Positions 27,422 to 36,284 are shown, counted from the stretch's first letter. The stretch is 64,000 nucleotides of DNA from Paenibacillus sp. sptzw28 (GCF_019550795.1 NZ_CP080545.1:4002001-4066000); one strand, 5' to 3'. Made by a program: numbers and translations. Notes: a model not told the origin generated them from the letters alone.

Positions 27422-28300
27422 TTATTTCTCGACGGCAGAACGGATACCGTCCCCGCGCCAGCGTATCACCTTGCGCTCCAGCCGTTTTAACATGTACGAG
27501 AACAAGCTGTATTCGAGGCCGATCAACACGATCGCGACGAACATATTGGACATTTTGAAAAAGTTGCGGGCATCGACGATAATGTAGCCCAGACCGTCCT
27601 TCGCACCCATCATCTCCGATACGATCAGGGACGAGAACGCAAGCCCCAGGCTTACCTGCATGCCTACAAGCACATTGGGCAGCGCCGAAGGCAGCGTTAC
27701 TTTGAAAAAAATGTGCCGCTGTGCAGCTCCCAGGCTGAGTGCCGAACGAATCAGCGCCGGCTGTACCGACTTCAAGCCATCCAGCGTGTAGGCCAGCATC
27801 GGAACGAAAGTCGTCCATGCGATAAGCAGCACCTTCGGAAATTCGCCGATTCCAAGCCAAATGATGAAGATCGGCAGAAGCGCAAGCGCCGGAATCGGCC
27901 CGATCAGATTCAATACAGGCCCGAGCCACTGCTCGACAATCGCAAAGCGGCTCATCCATACCGCTATCAGTAACGCTGCAGCCGTCCCGATCAGAAACCC
28001 TGCCGCGATCCTCCCGGTGCTGGATACAAGGCTGTCAAGAATGATGCCGGATTGCCACAAAGCCCATCCGTCAGTCGCAATTTCCGAAGGGGGCGGCAGG
28101 AACACCGGATTGAACCATTCCATGTAGTGGTTAGCCCGGCTCAAGAGCTCCCATAGAATAAAAAACAGTGCAATCGGTACCAGACCGTTCACTCTTTTGC
28201 CGGACCGCAGGCCAAGATACCGGTTCGAAGGGACTGCCGAGCCTTTGTCCGCCTTGGCCAGTTCTACAGGCGGCTTAAGCGTTGACGCCGGTTCCTTCAT
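27422..28300 (-). CDS. ABC transporter permease (SsuC/TauC-like)
   Basis: This 292-aa inner-membrane subunit has about six membrane segments and the permease-ATPase coupling loop ALSLGAAQRHIFFKVTLPSALPNVLVGMQVSLG (EAA-type motif). A cytoplasmic extension of about 40 residues precedes the first helix. It lies between the ATPase (about 45 bp) and the binding protein (about 40 bp) in one operon. It should move the same solute as the neighbouring lipoprotein, probably a ureide. Confidence 0.9.
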   Translation of the reverse strand: MKEPASTLKPPVELAKADKGSAVPSNRYLGLRSGKRVNGLVPIALFFILWELLSRANHYMEWFNPVFLPPPSEIATDGWALWQSGIILDSLVSSTGRIAAGFLIGTAAALLIAVWMSRFAIVEQWLGPVLNLIGPIPALALLPIFIIWLGIGEFPKVLLIAWTTFVPMLAYTLDGLKSVQPALIRSALSLGAAQRHIFFKVTLPSALPNVLVGMQVSLGLAFSSLIVSEMMGAKDGLGYIIVDARNFFKMSNMFVAIVLIGLEYSLFSYMLKRLERKVIRWRGDGIRSAVEK

Positions 28301-28346
28301 AACTATTGCTCACTCCTCTCCTAAGCGGGAAAGTACCTCAAACGCG

Positions 28347-29096
28347 TTACGATACGAGCGGGTGCTCCCTCAGCAGCATCTCCTCCAGCTGCTCCTTGAT
28401 TTCGACCAGATGGGGCACCAGAAGCCTCCTGGGACGTTCATCCGCAATCTCAACGTCAGCTGCAATAGCGCCGTCCTTCATCACAATAATCCGGTCCGCC
28501 AGATGAATCGCTTCATCGATGCTGTGTGTTACGAACAGCACCATCGGTTTAAGCTTGAGCCAAATGCGGAGCAGCTCCATCTGCATCATTTCCCGAGTCA
28601 AGATGTCCAGCGCGCCGAACGGCTCATCCATGAGCAGTATGTCCGGCTCACCGGCCAGTGCGCGGGCAATGCCTACACGCTGCTTCATACCACCCGACAG
28701 CTGATGCGGATAGCTCGCCGCATAATCCGCCAAACCGACCAGTTTCAGAAAGTGCATCGCTTTCTCGCGCGCCGCTTTTTTGGAGCTTCCTTGGACCTCA
28801 GGCCCGAAGGCCACATTGTCGAGGACGTTAAACCAAGGAAACAGGGCATGCTCCTGAAAAACAAGTCCTCTTGTCTTCGACGGACCGTCGACCGGCTTTC
28901 CCATCACGGTGATTTCGCCCCTGTCCGGCCGAAGATATCCGGCAATCATATTAAGAACCGTCGATTTGCCGCAGCCGCTATGACCGAGAATGCATATAAA
29001 CTGATGCGGATCGACCGAGAAGCTCACATCGTGCAGCACCTTTCTTCCGCCGTAACTTTTCTCCACGTTCCGCAGCTCCAATTTCATGCCGTTCAC
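28347..29096 (-). CDS. ABC transporter ATP-binding protein (SsuB/TauB-like)
   Basis: This 249-aa ATPase powers the importer. It has Walker A GHSGCGKST, Q-loop FQEHALFPW, signature LSGGMKQRVG, Walker B ILLMDEPFGALD and switch His in FVTHSIDEA. GTG at 29096 follows AGAGGTGG. It is the first gene of the importer operon, and a palindrome lies in the intergenic region shared with the divergent pucR-type gene. Confidence 0.93.
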   Translation of the reverse strand: MNGMKLELRNVEKSYGGRKVLHDVSFSVDPHQFICILGHSGCGKSTVLNMIAGYLRPDRGEITVMGKPVDGPSKTRGLVFQEHALFPWFNVLDNVAFGPEVQGSSKKAAREKAMHFLKLVGLADYAASYPHQLSGGMKQRVGIARALAGEPDILLMDEPFGALDILTREMMQMELLRIWLKLKPMVLFVTHSIDEAIHLADRIIVMKDGAIAADVEIADERPRRLLVPHLVEIKEQLEEMLLREHPLVS

Positions 29097-29126
29097 CGCT
29101 ATACCACCTCTCTTCGAGTAAATGTT

Positions 29127-29140
29127 ATGTTAATTAACAT
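29127..29140. promoter_or_regulatory. Candidate operator palindrome between the importer and regulator genes
   Basis: ATGTTAATTAACAT is a perfect 14-bp palindrome in the 197-bp divergent spacer, about 30 bp upstream of the ATPase start. It is a reasonable binding site for the adjacent PucR-type regulator, but no established consensus was used. Confidence 0.45.
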
Positions 29141-29293
29141 GATATCGAGATGATTCAGCCCTGTCATGGGTTAAACTAGCTAATTCTTGCTTGCGAAATT
29201 AGTTATTTCCAACAAACGGTTAAAGGTTTATACTATACATTATCAATTAGGTAAGTTCAGTGTCAGTTTATATAACAACATAGAGGTGATTTC

Positions 29294-30934
29294 GTGAAGC
29301 TATGTGAACTGCTTAAGCTGCCCAGCTATGAAGAAGCGGTCGTTACGGGAGGGAGGAACGGGCTTGACCGCACTGTACAATCGGTCAACATGATGGATGC
29401 TCCGGATATCATTGATTTTTTGAAACCGGATGAGCTTCTGCTGACTACCGCTTATGCGGTTAAAGACCAGCCGGATGCTCTTCTGGCGCTCGTAGCGAAG
29501 ATGGCCGAGCACGGCTGCGCCGGTCTCGGGATCAAGACGAAGCGATTTTTGAGCGAGGTTCCTGCGGATGTAATCAAGCTGGCCGACGCGCTCTCCTTCC
29601 CGATCATCGAGCTTCCGCTCAAAAGGTCGCTAGGGGAGCTGTTGAACATTTCTCTCAACCATATTTTGGAGAAAAGAACGACGGAGCTGCGTTATGCGCT
29701 TCATACGCACAGGGCGTTCTCGCAGCTTGTTATGAAGGGCAAAGGAATTACGGCGATCCTGGAGTCGCTCGCCTCTCTGCTCGGCTGTCCGGCGATCATG
29801 CTTGACGACCGATTTGAGACGATCTCTTTTGCAAGGCTGCCGCAGACTAAGGAGAGAGACCTGCTTGTACAAAACGCCCGCGATGCCGTTCACAAGCTGG
29901 ATCCTTCCTCAGAAGAGCCCGCCTCACTGACTATGCCGCAGCTTAAGGCTTCATGGCGCCACCTGACCGCTTATCCGATCATGACGACGCAGAAGCGTTC
30001 GTGGCTGCTCCTCTTCGCGCCGGTCTGGAATGAAGAGACGGTGGAGCATCTTGCGATAGAACAGGCTGTGAACGTGATGGAGTTCGAGCTGATGAAGCTG
30101 CAGGCCGTGAAGGAACGCTCGCGGAGGTATAAGAATGATTTTTTCGCGGATTGGGTGGAAGGGCGCGTGAACTCCGAGCAGGAACTGATGAACCGGGGAA
30201 GAAACTACGGCTTGACTGCGAAGTCCGTCTTTCAATGCATCGTATGCAAGAACGATTCCCAGCAGGCGGGAGCGAGGCAGCCGATTGTAACGGATGAACG
30301 GCTGCAAGCGGAACGCGATCATCTGTATTTCCATCTGAAACGGGCTTTTATACGCACCGGACTGCCTTTTATCCTGTTTAATAAAAATGACATGTTCGTT
30401 TTCGTGCTGACAGCGGCTGAGTCGACCTACGAATTTGAGAAAAAGCTGCTTAAGCATTTGGAGGATGTACAAAACGAGCTGCTCCAGAGCTTGAAATGTC
30501 CCTTCTCGTTCGGCGTCGGAAAGCCGTCGGAGCGTTCGATGGAGCTTCCAACCGTGTTTAAGGAAGCGCTGGAGGCGCTGCAGGCGGGTTATGCGGCGAA
30601 TGAAAGCTGCTTTATCAGAACCTATCGGGCCAAGGATATGCTCGACCTTCTGCGGCGTATTCCCATGCCGGACCTTGAAGCGTTCTACAGCGATACGTTT
30701 CAGCAGCTGCTCGCGGCTGAGGAGAAGGACCGTCATGATCTGATGCAAACCTTGCGAATTTACGTGGAAAATGAAGGGCAAATCGCCGAAACGGCCAAAC
30801 GGCTGTTTCTGCACCGCAACACGGTTATCTACCGACTCGACAAATGCGAGAAGCTCACGCGGCGCAATTTGAAGGACCCGAGCGACACCATCCGGATCCG
30901 CTTGGCTTTTCACATGGAGCCGCTGCTCTCATGA
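29294..30934 (+). CDS. PucR-family transcriptional regulator
   Basis: This 546-aa regulator resembles Bacillus PucR, the activator of purine/allantoin use. The N-terminal PucR domain spans about residues 1-125 (MKLCELLKLPSYEEAVVTGG...). A central sensor and degenerate GGDEF-like region follow. The C-terminal PucR-type helix-turn-helix is in LRIYVENEGQIAETAKRLFLHRNTVIYRLDKCEKL. GTG at 29294 follows AGAGGTGA. It is divergent from the importer and next to allB/allC, so allantoin or a breakdown product is a likely effector. Confidence 0.9.
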   Translation: MKLCELLKLPSYEEAVVTGGRNGLDRTVQSVNMMDAPDIIDFLKPDELLLTTAYAVKDQPDALLALVAKMAEHGCAGLGIKTKRFLSEVPADVIKLADALSFPIIELPLKRSLGELLNISLNHILEKRTTELRYALHTHRAFSQLVMKGKGITAILESLASLLGCPAIMLDDRFETISFARLPQTKERDLLVQNARDAVHKLDPSSEEPASLTMPQLKASWRHLTAYPIMTTQKRSWLLLFAPVWNEETVEHLAIEQAVNVMEFELMKLQAVKERSRRYKNDFFADWVEGRVNSEQELMNRGRNYGLTAKSVFQCIVCKNDSQQAGARQPIVTDERLQAERDHLYFHLKRAFIRTGLPFILFNKNDMFVFVLTAAESTYEFEKKLLKHLEDVQNELLQSLKCPFSFGVGKPSERSMELPTVFKEALEALQAGYAANESCFIRTYRAKDMLDLLRRIPMPDLEAFYSDTFQQLLAAEEKDRHDLMQTLRIYVENEGQIAETAKRLFLHRNTVIYRLDKCEKLTRRNLKDPSDTIRIRLAFHMEPLLS

Positions 30935-30938
30935 GCGG

Positions 30939-31655
30939 CTATTCGTTTAAGCTTGCGGCTGTATGCTCATCGCGCTGCTTCCTTGTCTTTTCTTTGAATT
31001 CTTCTTTAAACAGATCGGCCATTTCCGATTTGCTGCCGTACACATACAAAACATCGCCGCTCATCAGTTTGATCTTTTCCCTGTCCTTGCGGATCGTATC
31101 CCGCCCCCGTTTCACGAACAGCAAATTGATATCCCGCCCGCCTTCGAACAGCTCGCTGAAGCTCTTACCCGCATAGCCGGACTCGGAATGCAGCGGAATA
31201 TCGACGAAGAGATCGTCCTCCTCCATCTGAAAGCTTTCCCGGACGGGCAGCTCCTGGAGCGCAAAGCTGTGATGAAGCCTATCATGAAGCCGTTTGCTCA
31301 TATAACCGTTAACGGACGGGATGCGCATGGTTATGAGCGTTAGCGCAAGTACGACAGCGGTCCATAGAAGCTGATGCACATGGAAGCTTTGAGCCATTAT
31401 GGCGCTGATGGATGAAATGGTGACCGCTAATGAAAACACGCCGAACAGTATGAGGAACATGCTTATTTTCCGCCGTACCGGGTGACGGAGAATGAGCTCC
31501 GACTCTTTCGTCGTAAATCCTGTACCCGTCATCATCGATATGACCTGAAAGCGCGAAATTTGACGCTGCAGCCCGGTGCTTCTCAGCAGGATGACTGCGA
31601 TTTCGATAACCAGGAATATAATTACGAAATAAATAAGAATAAATAACAATCCCAT
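30939..31655 (-). CDS. Membrane protein with C-terminal RCK_C (TrkA-C) domain
   Basis: The 238-aa product has three N-terminal membrane segments (about 2-23, 60-80, 85-105), a basic linker, then a TrkA-C domain (about 150-215, with SESGYAGKSFSELFEGGRDINLLFVKRGRD and LMSGDVLYVYGS). TrkA-C domains bind regulatory ligands such as c-di-AMP in K+ transport proteins, so a potassium-related role is possible but unproven. ATG at 31655 is chosen for GGGGG 7 nt upstream. It converges with the pucR-type gene (4 bp apart). Confidence 0.75.
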   Translation of the reverse strand: MGLLFILIYFVIIFLVIEIAVILLRSTGLQRQISRFQVISMMTGTGFTTKESELILRHPVRRKISMFLILFGVFSLAVTISSISAIMAQSFHVHQLLWTAVVLALTLITMRIPSVNGYMSKRLHDRLHHSFALQELPVRESFQMEEDDLFVDIPLHSESGYAGKSFSELFEGGRDINLLFVKRGRDTIRKDREKIKLMSGDVLYVYGSKSEMADLFKEEFKEKTRKQRDEHTAASLNE

Positions 31656-31850
31656 GACATTTCCCCCGCCTTTATACCGCTTGTTGATAAGCGATATTAC
31701 CCCGTTTGCGGAAAAAAATCGCACTGACGTATAAATCGGACTGATTTGGTAATCCTTAAATTATCGGCGTCGCGAGATGCCGTAGACAACCGCGGAGAAG
31801 ACTTACGTTTCCCCATAAGCTCTTCGTCCGGTTTCTCCTCTCCCATGAAA

Positions 31851-31880
31851 GGGACCCCGAAAGGGGTCCCGAATTTTTTT
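31851..31880. terminator. Strong hairpin terminator
   Basis: GGGACCCC-gaaa-GGGGTCCC (31851-31870) is followed by GAATTTTTTT on the plus strand. No plus-strand gene ends nearby. On the minus strand it lies 40 bp past the holin-like gene with only TTTC following. It may work in either direction. Confidence 0.8.
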
Positions 31881-31908
31881 GCGTTCAATTTTTCCGGAAG
31901 TCCCCCGG

Positions 31909-32190
31909 TCAACTCACCTTTTCTTCGCCGCTTACCCCTTTTCTCGTCTGCTTGATGAGCTGGTTCCCGTAAACCGCGAACGCGCCGCACAATATGCCCT
32001 GCAGTACGCTCCTCGGAGTTAGCCCTTGCATCCAGATAACGACGGCCACTGCAAATACCGTCACAAAATACACGATAGTCCAATCCGGAACTTTGGGTGT
32101 CTGCTTCAGGATATACCCGAGCACCCAGCAGCAAGCGACGACGATAAATAACTCCGGCTCAATCAGGCTGAAAATAGCTGTCCAATCCAT
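31909..32190 (-). CDS. Phage-holin-like small membrane protein
   Basis: The 93-aa protein has about three hydrophobic segments and a charged C-terminus (LIKQTRKGVSGEEK), resembling the holin families found in Bacillus phages and as solitary chromosomal genes. ATG at 32190 is favoured because GGAGGGGG lies about 9 nt upstream; an ATG three codons earlier touches that site. No phage genes surround it, so it is probably a domesticated or stray holin-like gene. Function unknown. Confidence 0.7.
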   Translation of the reverse strand: MDWTAIFSLIEPELFIVVACCWVLGYILKQTPKVPDWTIVYFVTVFAVAVVIWMQGLTPRSVLQGILCGAFAVYGNQLIKQTRKGVSGEEKVS

Positions 32191-32448
32191 TCGAATCATC
32201 CCCCTCCGGCAAATACCACCTATTCAATTATAATTGGATTTTTGTTCGTTTAAGCATATTTTTTTTGTTTCATCACCCTTCATTACGGGTAATAAAATTT
32301 ATGGATGTTCAAAGAATCTGTCTTACTATTAACACTTCGCTTACAGCCTGGTGTTTCTTTTGGTATTTAAATAGACAGTCTGCCGCCATGTGTTTCACGC
32401 ATAAAGTAAATGAGAGAACCACACGCCTGCGATAGGAGATGAGGAGCA

Positions 32449-32619
32449 ATGAGTACTGCAAAAGCTTTTCGGTTAGTGTTTTTCGGTTTGATTTTCGCCG
32501 TCATCGCCATCGGTTTATTGCCGTTTCTGGTCGTATACAGCTGGAGCGATTTGTATGGAATTCAGGAATTACCCCAATCCAATTTTGTTGTTACATTCCT
32601 TCAAAAATTTTTCAAATAA
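32449..32619 (+). CDS. Small single-pass membrane protein (56 aa)
   Basis: ATG at 32449 has GAGGAG just upstream and AGGAG 12 nt upstream. The product starts MSTAKAFRLVFFGLIFAVIA and has one hydrophobic stretch (about 8-27), then a polar tail ending FLQKFFK. I do not recognise the family. It stands alone between the holin-like gene and a transporter, with no clear terminator. Confidence 0.55.
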   Translation: MSTAKAFRLVFFGLIFAVIAIGLLPFLVVYSWSDLYGIQELPQSNFVVTFLQKFFK

Positions 32620-32714
32620 GCCGCATTTAAGTGCAGCCGACTAAGTGAACGCCTATCCGCTCTCTCGCATACAATGTATAACGTTTTATCGTTATGCGAG
32701 AGGGTGATTCCCGA

Positions 32715-34124
32715 ATGGAACTTCAGCTTCTGCCCCTTCATTGGGTTTACCTGTCATTTATCGTTTTCATTATGACGCTGCTGATCAAACGCCGTGATAC
32801 GACCCTGCTGTGCGTGGCCGGCATATTTTCGCTCGGCCTGCTTGCAACTGAAACTCTAAGCGGGTCGGTCAGCGGAATTTTCAGCAGCTTTATTTATGCT
32901 ACCAAAGAGCTTCTCGGCACGATATTCATCATTTCCATCATCGTCGCGATGAGCCGTATTTTGATTAAGACCGGCGTGAACGAAATGATGGTGCTGCCGC
33001 TGACCAAATTTATGCGTACGCCTGCTCTTGCCTTCTGGGGAATCGGTCTCATCATGATGGTAACGTCATGGTTTTTCTGGCCTTCCCCGGGCGTTGCACT
33101 CATTGGTGCGGTGCTGCTGCCTGTTGCGGTCAGGGTTGGGCTGCCTGCGCTTGGAGCGGCGATGGCTATGAATCTGTTTGGTCATGGTATTGCGTTATCG
33201 GGCGATTATATCATCCAAGGCGCCCCGAAGCTGACCGCAGATGCAGCGGGTCTGCCGGTGGCCGCCGTTATGGAAGCCAGCGTTCCCCTGGTAATCGTTA
33301 TGGGCGTTGTAACTACCGCCGCGGCGTTCTGGATGATGCGCCGGGATATGAGAAATGGAACATGGAGAGACGGACTGGTGGCAGCCGGCAAGGAAGCGGA
33401 GAATGGCAAGCCTGATGTACAGAGTGATACTACCGAGCTTCCCCATAGAATGAAGCAGTGGCTGGCGGCGCTCATTCCACTGCTGTTTATCGTGGATGTC
33501 GCTGCCATGTTTTTGTTTCGTTTGCAAGGTGGAGATGCAACCGCTCTCATCGGGGGAACCGCCGTCATTATTTTAATGGCGGTTACGGTGCTTGCCCACG
33601 GGAACAAGGGTCTGGAGCAGACGACAGTCTATTTAATCGACGGCTTTCAATTTGGGTTTAAAGTGTTCGGCCCGGTGATTCCGATTGCCGCTTTCTTCTA
33701 TTTGGGTGATTCCGCCTTTACGGAAATATTCGGCAAACCGCTTCCGGAAGGGTCGCATGGTATCGTTAACGATCTCGGCGTGGCGCTTGCCAATCATGTG
33801 CCGCTGAATCAGGCGGTGAGCGCAGTCACGTTAACCGTAACCGGTGCGATAACCGGACTTGACGGGTCCGGCTTCTCGGGTATCTCGCTGGCAGGCTCCA
33901 TAGCGCAGTTGTTTGCGAGCGCAATCGGTTCGGGGGCTGCAACGCTGACGGCGCTCGGACAGGTGGCCGCGATCTGGGTCGGCGGCGGCACGCTTATTCC
34001 GTGGGCACTCATCCCGGCAGCGGCGATTTGCGGCGTCAGTCCGTTCGAGCTGGCACGACGCAATTTGAAGCCGGTGCTGATCGGTCTTGCCGTGACGACA
34101 ATTACGGCTATGTTTATCATCTAA
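32715..34124 (+). CDS. Predicted 10-12 TM transporter
   Basis: This 469-aa polytopic membrane protein has many hydrophobic segments and Gly-rich re-entrant-like stretches such as FFWPSPGVALIGAVLLPVAVRVGLPALGAAMAMNLFGHG and GAITGLDGSGFSGISLAGSI. These resemble carriers of the ion-transporter superfamily (GntP/DctM-like). The start ATG at 32715 has GAGGGTG 8 nt upstream; an upstream in-frame start would add 7 residues. It is monocistronic, and the substrate cannot be told. Confidence 0.7.
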   Translation: MELQLLPLHWVYLSFIVFIMTLLIKRRDTTLLCVAGIFSLGLLATETLSGSVSGIFSSFIYATKELLGTIFIISIIVAMSRILIKTGVNEMMVLPLTKFMRTPALAFWGIGLIMMVTSWFFWPSPGVALIGAVLLPVAVRVGLPALGAAMAMNLFGHGIALSGDYIIQGAPKLTADAAGLPVAAVMEASVPLVIVMGVVTTAAAFWMMRRDMRNGTWRDGLVAAGKEAENGKPDVQSDTTELPHRMKQWLAALIPLLFIVDVAAMFLFRLQGGDATALIGGTAVIILMAVTVLAHGNKGLEQTTVYLIDGFQFGFKVFGPVIPIAAFFYLGDSAFTEIFGKPLPEGSHGIVNDLGVALANHVPLNQAVSAVTLTVTGAITGLDGSGFSGISLAGSIAQLFASAIGSGAATLTALGQVAAIWVGGGTLIPWALIPAAAICGVSPFELARRNLKPVLIGLAVTTITAMFII

Positions 34125-34140
34125 CCTGCGGGAATATACG

Positions 34141-34185
34141 CAAAACAAAACCCGGTTACGGAACATGATTGTTCCGAAAACCGGG
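34141..34185 (-). terminator. Terminator after the WGxxGxxG-type gene
   Basis: CCCGGTT (34151-34157) pairs with AACCGGG (34179-34185), with an inner GGAACA/TGTTCC. On the minus strand the stem is followed by TTTGTTTTG. It lies 29 bp past the small secreted-protein gene. Confidence 0.8.
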
Positions 34186-34213
34186 CTACTTTGAATCAGA
34201 TTGAAATCGCCTA

Positions 34214-34522
34214 CTAGGTACGCTCGCGGTTTCTGTTGCGCAGCCCGGCCAAACCAATAAGACCAAGCAAGCCAAGCCAGCCCCAATCCATGTCATTGTT
34301 ATCGTTTGCCGCTGCAGTCCCTCTGTAGTTGTTGGCACCGTAAGTGTTCATGCCAGGAGCGGTTGCAGTTCCGTTGATACCAGCTCCGGTTCCTGTTCCA
34401 GTACCGGTTCCAGTGGTATAGGCGGTACCATGAGTTCCGACCAGATGCCCTTCAGCATGAGCCGGAATCAACAGCATAAGGGAAAGAACAGCACAGAAAA
34501 ACATGCTAATAAGCTTTTTCAC
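34214..34522 (-). CDS. Secreted protein with C-terminal WGxxGxxG-type sorting segment
   Basis: The 102-aa product starts at GTG 34522 (GGAGG 8 nt upstream). It has a signal peptide (MKKLISMFFCAVLSLMLLIPAHA), a Thr/Gly repeat (TTGTGTGTGTGAG), an Asn-rich linker and the tail DMDWGWLGLLGLIGLAGLRNRNRERT. A WG-rich hydrophobic stretch followed by a basic end resembles C-terminal protein-sorting signals described in Bacilli. The function of such proteins is unknown. It is monocistronic with its own terminator. Confidence 0.75.
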   Translation of the reverse strand: MKKLISMFFCAVLSLMLLIPAHAEGHLVGTHGTAYTTGTGTGTGTGAGINGTATAPGMNTYGANNYRGTAAANDNNDMDWGWLGLLGLIGLAGLRNRNRERT

Positions 34523-34608
34523 AAGTGAGACCTCCAATTTGGGTGCGTATTTGTGTTCACCTTTGGTTTCTCCTGTTCGAAAAGATTTTATTCATCGATA
34601 ACCTGCAT

Positions 34609-34650
34609 AAAATAAAACCCGGCCAAGGAACGAGAGTTCCCCGGCCGGGT
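34609..34650 (-). terminator. Terminator of the thi transport operon
   Basis: CCCGGCC (34618-34624) pairs with GGCCGGG (34643-34649), with an inner GGAAC/GTTCC. It is followed on the minus strand by TTTTATTTTA. It lies just past the TatD-like gene, the last gene of the operon. Confidence 0.9.
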
Positions 34651-34661
34651 TTATATGCTTC

Positions 34662-35480
34662 CTATTGCAGTCGGTTAAATCCGTAAAATCGATCCGCATT
34701 TTGCAGAAGCCGGAATTCGGTTTCTGCGGGGTCGTGCCCTTTAAGCCTGGCAATCGCGGCTGCAGCATCCTTAACCATGCAGGGCATTGTCGGCCTGCCG
34801 CTGAACGGTCCTTCAAACGGCCATGGCCCGTCGGTCTCCGTCATCATAAGCTCAACCGGGTAACGCCTGACCAGCTCCATAATTTCTTCTTCATATAAAA
34901 CATCCGGTGTCACAGAGATAAAACACTCTTGGGCAATCAGCTTTGCCATCGTCTGAAACGAACCTTTAAACCAGTGAAAGTGCGCTCGCCTTACGCCGTG
35001 CTTTCCAATAAGATCACATGCCTTATCTGCATCGTCATAGACGGCATGAAGCACAATAGGACGGTCCAGTTCCGCGGCCAACGCGACAAACCTGTTTAAT
35101 AGCTGAAGGTAAGGGCCTTCGTCAAAGAACCTCCCCTTCGCCTCCGCATCCTTGCGTGAATAATAAGGAAGCCCCACTTCACCGATCGCGAACGCCTCTC
35201 CGGCGTCATGACGCGTTCTTATCCACCGCACAAGCTCCTCCAGTCGATCTGCCGGCGGCAGCGGCTGCTCGGGGTGAAATCCATAGGCGGGCATCACCCG
35301 GCCCGGATAGCGGGCCGCCAGCTCCCGGTTAGACTTACAGGATTCGAGATGCATAGAGACGGCCACCACCGCCTGAACACCGTTCATGAAAGAACTGCGA
35401 AGCATCTCGTCGCGTTCCCCCGCGGCATACAAATCAGCATGAAGATGGCTGTCGATCCAACGCCCGACGGCCGGCTTCAT
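34662..35480 (-). CDS. TatD-like metal-dependent hydrolase in the thiamine-precursor operon
   Basis: This 272-aa TIM-barrel hydrolase has the metal-binding pattern WIDSHLHADLY near the start, AIGEVGLPYYS, IVLHAVYDD, AHFHWFKG and a late TETDGPWPFEGPFSG. TatD proteins are nucleases or amidohydrolases. The 4-bp overlap with the transporter ATPase and control by a TPP riboswitch suggest that it acts on an imported thiamine breakdown product, as YlmB does on formylaminopyrimidine in Bacillus halodurans. That role is inferred. Confidence 0.8.
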   Translation of the reverse strand: MKPAVGRWIDSHLHADLYAAGERDEMLRSSFMNGVQAVVAVSMHLESCKSNRELAARYPGRVMPAYGFHPEQPLPPADRLEELVRWIRTRHDAGEAFAIGEVGLPYYSRKDAEAKGRFFDEGPYLQLLNRFVALAAELDRPIVLHAVYDDADKACDLIGKHGVRRAHFHWFKGSFQTMAKLIAQECFISVTPDVLYEEEIMELVRRYPVELMMTETDGPWPFEGPFSGRPTMPCMVKDAAAAIARLKGHDPAETEFRLLQNADRFYGFNRLQ

Positions 35481-36277
35481 TGAGCGGCCTTCTTCTTAAG
35501 TCCGGCATACGCCTCGGGCTCCGGCTTCAAAAGCTCATAGATTTCCCGCTTCATCGCATTAAAATCCGGATCGTTCCACAAGACTTCTCCATGCCGCGGA
35601 CGCGAAAATGGTACAGCCAGCTCGCGCAGAACAACGGCCGGTGAGGCGGATAACACAATAATGCGGTCGGACAGCGTAATCGCCTCCTCAATGCTGTGCG
35701 TTACGAATAGGACCGAGCGCCTGTGTTCCTCCCACAACGACAAGAGCCATGTCTGCATATGCATGCGAGTCAATGCGTCCAGCGAGCCGAAAGGCTCATC
35801 CAGACACATTAGCGGCTGCGGCGACAGCAGCGCCCGCAGAAAGGATACGCGCTGCTGCATGCCGCCGGACAGCACATCCGGATACGCATTGGCCAGCCCG
35901 GCCAGACCGACGCGGTCCAGCCACTCCCGCGCCAATCTCTGCGCTTCCCTCCGGGCAATTCCGGCTATCGTCAATGTCAGTTCTATATTGCCCGATACGG
36001 TTAACCAGGGCATAAGGGCCGCCTGCTGAGGCATATAGGCGATTTGTCCCCGCTTCGCGTTCGCATCATATCCACTGATCCTGATAAATCCGGAGGTGGG
36101 CGTTTCCAATCCGCCGATCATATGAAACAAAGTCGTCTTCCCGCTCCCCGAAGGACCGATCAGGGATACGAATTCCCCTTCCCTGACATGGAACGAGATA
36201 TCGGATAACACGGTCTTGGCAGCGCCGTCTTCGACGAATTTTTTCGATACCGCATTTACTTCTAGAGCAAGTCTCAT
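35477..36277 (-). CDS. thiZ: Thiamine-precursor ABC transporter ATP-binding protein (ThiZ-like)
   Basis: The 266-aa ATPase has Walker A GPSGSGKTT, Q-loop MPQQAALMPWL, signature LSGGMQQRVS, Walker B LMCLDEPFGSLD and switch His in FVTHSIEEA. It is nearest to the SsuB/ThiZ group. It lies 7 bp downstream of the permease and overlaps the TatD-like gene by 4 bp. The TPP riboswitch at the operon head supports transport of a thiamine pyrimidine precursor. Confidence 0.88.
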   Translation of the reverse strand: MRLALEVNAVSKKFVEDGAAKTVLSDISFHVREGEFVSLIGPSGSGKTTLFHMIGGLETPTSGFIRISGYDANAKRGQIAYMPQQAALMPWLTVSGNIELTLTIAGIARREAQRLAREWLDRVGLAGLANAYPDVLSGGMQQRVSFLRALLSPQPLMCLDEPFGSLDALTRMHMQTWLLSLWEEHRRSVLFVTHSIEEAITLSDRIIVLSASPAVVLRELAVPFSRPRHGEVLWNDPDFNAMKREIYELLKPEPEAYAGLKKKAAQ

Positions 36278-36284
36278 CTTCCGG

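Noticed and set aside
26886..27959. 357-residue minus-strand frame across the binding-protein and permease genes
   Set aside because: It is in a different frame from two well-supported genes, is Arg/Cys-rich nonsense in composition, and spans their boundary.
31909..32190. Prophage signalled by the holin-like gene
   Set aside because: No capsid, terminase, integrase, lysin or attachment repeats lie nearby; it is a solitary gene.
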